NCBI GenBank assembly: GCA_027325115.1
Contig: DAHWFG010000183.1
Location: 1 to 27,998, forward strand
Direction of reading: 5' to 3'
DNA length: 27,998 nt
Origin: JAKBCQ01 sp021807585
GTDB lineage: Bacteria > Planctomycetota > Planctomycetia > Isosphaerales > Isosphaeraceae
Made by a program: the position numbers and the translations under genes. The notes below the pieces were generated by a model, which saw nothing but the letters and a program-made list of their open reading frames with translations, did no database searches and was not told the DNA's origin. The stretch's first letter is position 1; each line of letters begins with the position of its first letter. Below, piece by piece: positions 27,272 to 27,998 of this stretch.

Positions 27272-27415
27272 GACGATCACCTTTGAATCAAAACGCTACA
27301 AATCAATCAATGAGGCTCTCCCTGCCGACGATGAAATCCTTGCCGGTCGCAACGACGGCGAGGGTCGTTCCGCTCGCAATACGCATCCGCGCAAGCGAAC
27401 CCCCGACGCCGGTGA

Positions 27416-27425
27416 ATTATACCAC
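27416..27425 (-). promoter_or_regulatory. Extended -10 promoter for the secreted-protein gene at 27271
   Basis: The minus strand reads GTGGTATAAT: a perfect TATAAT with the TGn extension. It sits about 145 bases before the start codon and just past the stop of the neighbouring gene. A -35 box is not evident. It is the best copy of an element shared by three secreted-protein genes in the window. Confidence 0.6.
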
Positions 27426-27427
27426 TT

Positions 27428-27998
27428 TTAGGTCGAGCGTTTCCCCCCAGCGAAAATCCGACGAGGATTTTCCAGCAAAATCTCCCTCGCCAGTTCGACC
27501 GCCGATTCAATCGACCAACCCCGCCCCCCCACAAAATCCTCCGCCAACACCCGCGATAAAACGCGACGAAACATCTCGAATTTGGGCAAGACGAACTCGA
27601 GTTTATACGCGTCGGAATAATAACCGACGATCTTATTCCGCGGCACGGCCTGCAACCGCGCCCTCAAATCATTCATGATATACGCCGGAATATTCGAATA
27701 CCACCAATGACCCAGCGGAACGACGTTGGGGAAAATCCACGAATATGCAACCAACTCACCCCCCGTGTCGGGCGATAATGTTGAAACCGGAAACGTCACG
27801 CCGGCAAAATGATTGAAAACCTCTCGATAATCATAAAGGCTCACGCGTCGATCGAACAAATCACGCCCTCCCGCCACTCCCGCGGGATAAACATCGCGCA
27901 CCGGACCGATCATCAAATCAAACGGCAGCCTGAAATCGGCGCACAGCTCGGCGAGCATCCAAAAGACGACGCGACGCACGTCGTCAACCTCGTCGCCG
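27428..27998 (-). CDS. Uronate isomerase-like amidohydrolase (C-terminal part, runs off the right edge)
   Basis: About 189 codons are present in an open frame that reaches the window end with no stop, so the N-terminal part with the main metal site is missing. The C-terminal half resembles the UxaC-type uronate isomerase fold: LPFDLMIGPVRDVYP, then YSWIFPNVVPLGHWWYSNIPAYI, then KIVGYYSDAYKLEFVLPKFEMFRRVLSRVLAEDF, equivalent to the [20 protein letters not shown] region of UxaC, and a final helix ELAREILLENPRRIF. UxaC-type proteins interconvert glucuronate/galacturonate with their keto sugars, but planctomycete relatives are diverse and the substrate here is uncertain. The stop is seven bases from the promoter of the next gene. 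The nearby HpcH/HpaI-type aldolase would fit a sugar-acid pathway, although it is on the other strand. Confidence 0.72.
   Translation of the reverse strand, partial: GDEVDDVRRVVFWMLAELCADFRLPFDLMIGPVRDVYPAGVAGGRDLFDRRVSLYDYREVFNHFAGVTFPVSTLSPDTGGELVAYSWIFPNVVPLGHWWYSNIPAYIMNDLRARLQAVPRNKIVGYYSDAYKLEFVLPKFEMFRRVLSRVLAEDFVGGRGWSIESAVELAREILLENPRRIFAGGKRST

Overview
The window looks like a chromosomal segment of a planctomycete, probably from the Isosphaerales/Gemmatales side. The reasons are: a bacterial cluster for methanopterin/methanofuran-linked C1 transfer (fhcB, fhcA, fhcD, fhcC, mch plus two accessory enzymes); several secreted low-complexity proteins of unknown function; one member of a family of uncharacterised proteins that I recall as multicopy in planctomycetes; and a GC-rich composition with very many GATCG/CGATCG words. 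The taxonomic call is inference. Nothing here is rRNA or another decisive marker.

Layout. Positions 1-324 (minus) hold the 5' end of a secreted-protein gene running off the left edge. Positions 646-8818 are a minus-strand C1 cluster transcribed right to left: fhcB, then (interrupted by a small plus-strand zinc-ribbon-like gene at 7021-7383) fhcA, fhcD, fhcC, mch, an ATP-grasp ligase and a CitG-like triphosphoribosyl-transferase. Together Fhc and Mch would carry methenyl-H4MPT to formyl-H4MPT, formyl-methanofuran and formate. The two last genes are candidates for cofactor (methylofuran/H4MPT) assembly or tailoring. No fae or methylene-H4MPT dehydrogenase gene is in the window, so the pathway must be completed elsewhere.

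Positions 9094-9775 hold a Phd-type antitoxin and a PIN-domain VapC toxin whose reading frame is broken at a run of six T. Positions 10140-11267 hold a protein of unknown function with short tandem repeats. Then come an SDR-fold protein lacking the usual catalytic Ser/Tyr (11705-12457) and, convergent to it, an acetolactate-synthase-like ThDP enzyme preceded by a Tat-type signal (12505-14499). This middle part, with long intergenic spaces, is the most accessory-looking section.

Positions 15045-17960 hold hisA and an EF-G paralogue on the plus strand. 18118-18960 is a secreted Ala/Pro-rich, Gly/Tyr-tailed protein. 19112-23859 is a two-gene minus-strand unit, a D-2-hydroxyacid dehydrogenase followed by cobalamin-dependent methionine synthase metH. 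24053-24730 (minus) is a two-helix membrane protein, divergent from a HpcH/HpaI-type aldolase (24900-25682). 25709-27271 is a secreted Gly-rich protein with 13-residue repeats, and 27428-27998 is the C-terminal part of a uronate-isomerase-like amidohydrolase running off the right edge.

I did not find a convincing completely new system. The most unusual items are the frameshifted VapC, the catalytically odd SDR next to an apparently exported ThDP enzyme, the foreign-strand gene inside the Fhc cluster, a shared extended -10 element (GTGGTATAAT-like) in front of three secreted-protein genes, and islands of A/T-ending codons inside otherwise G/C-ending genes.
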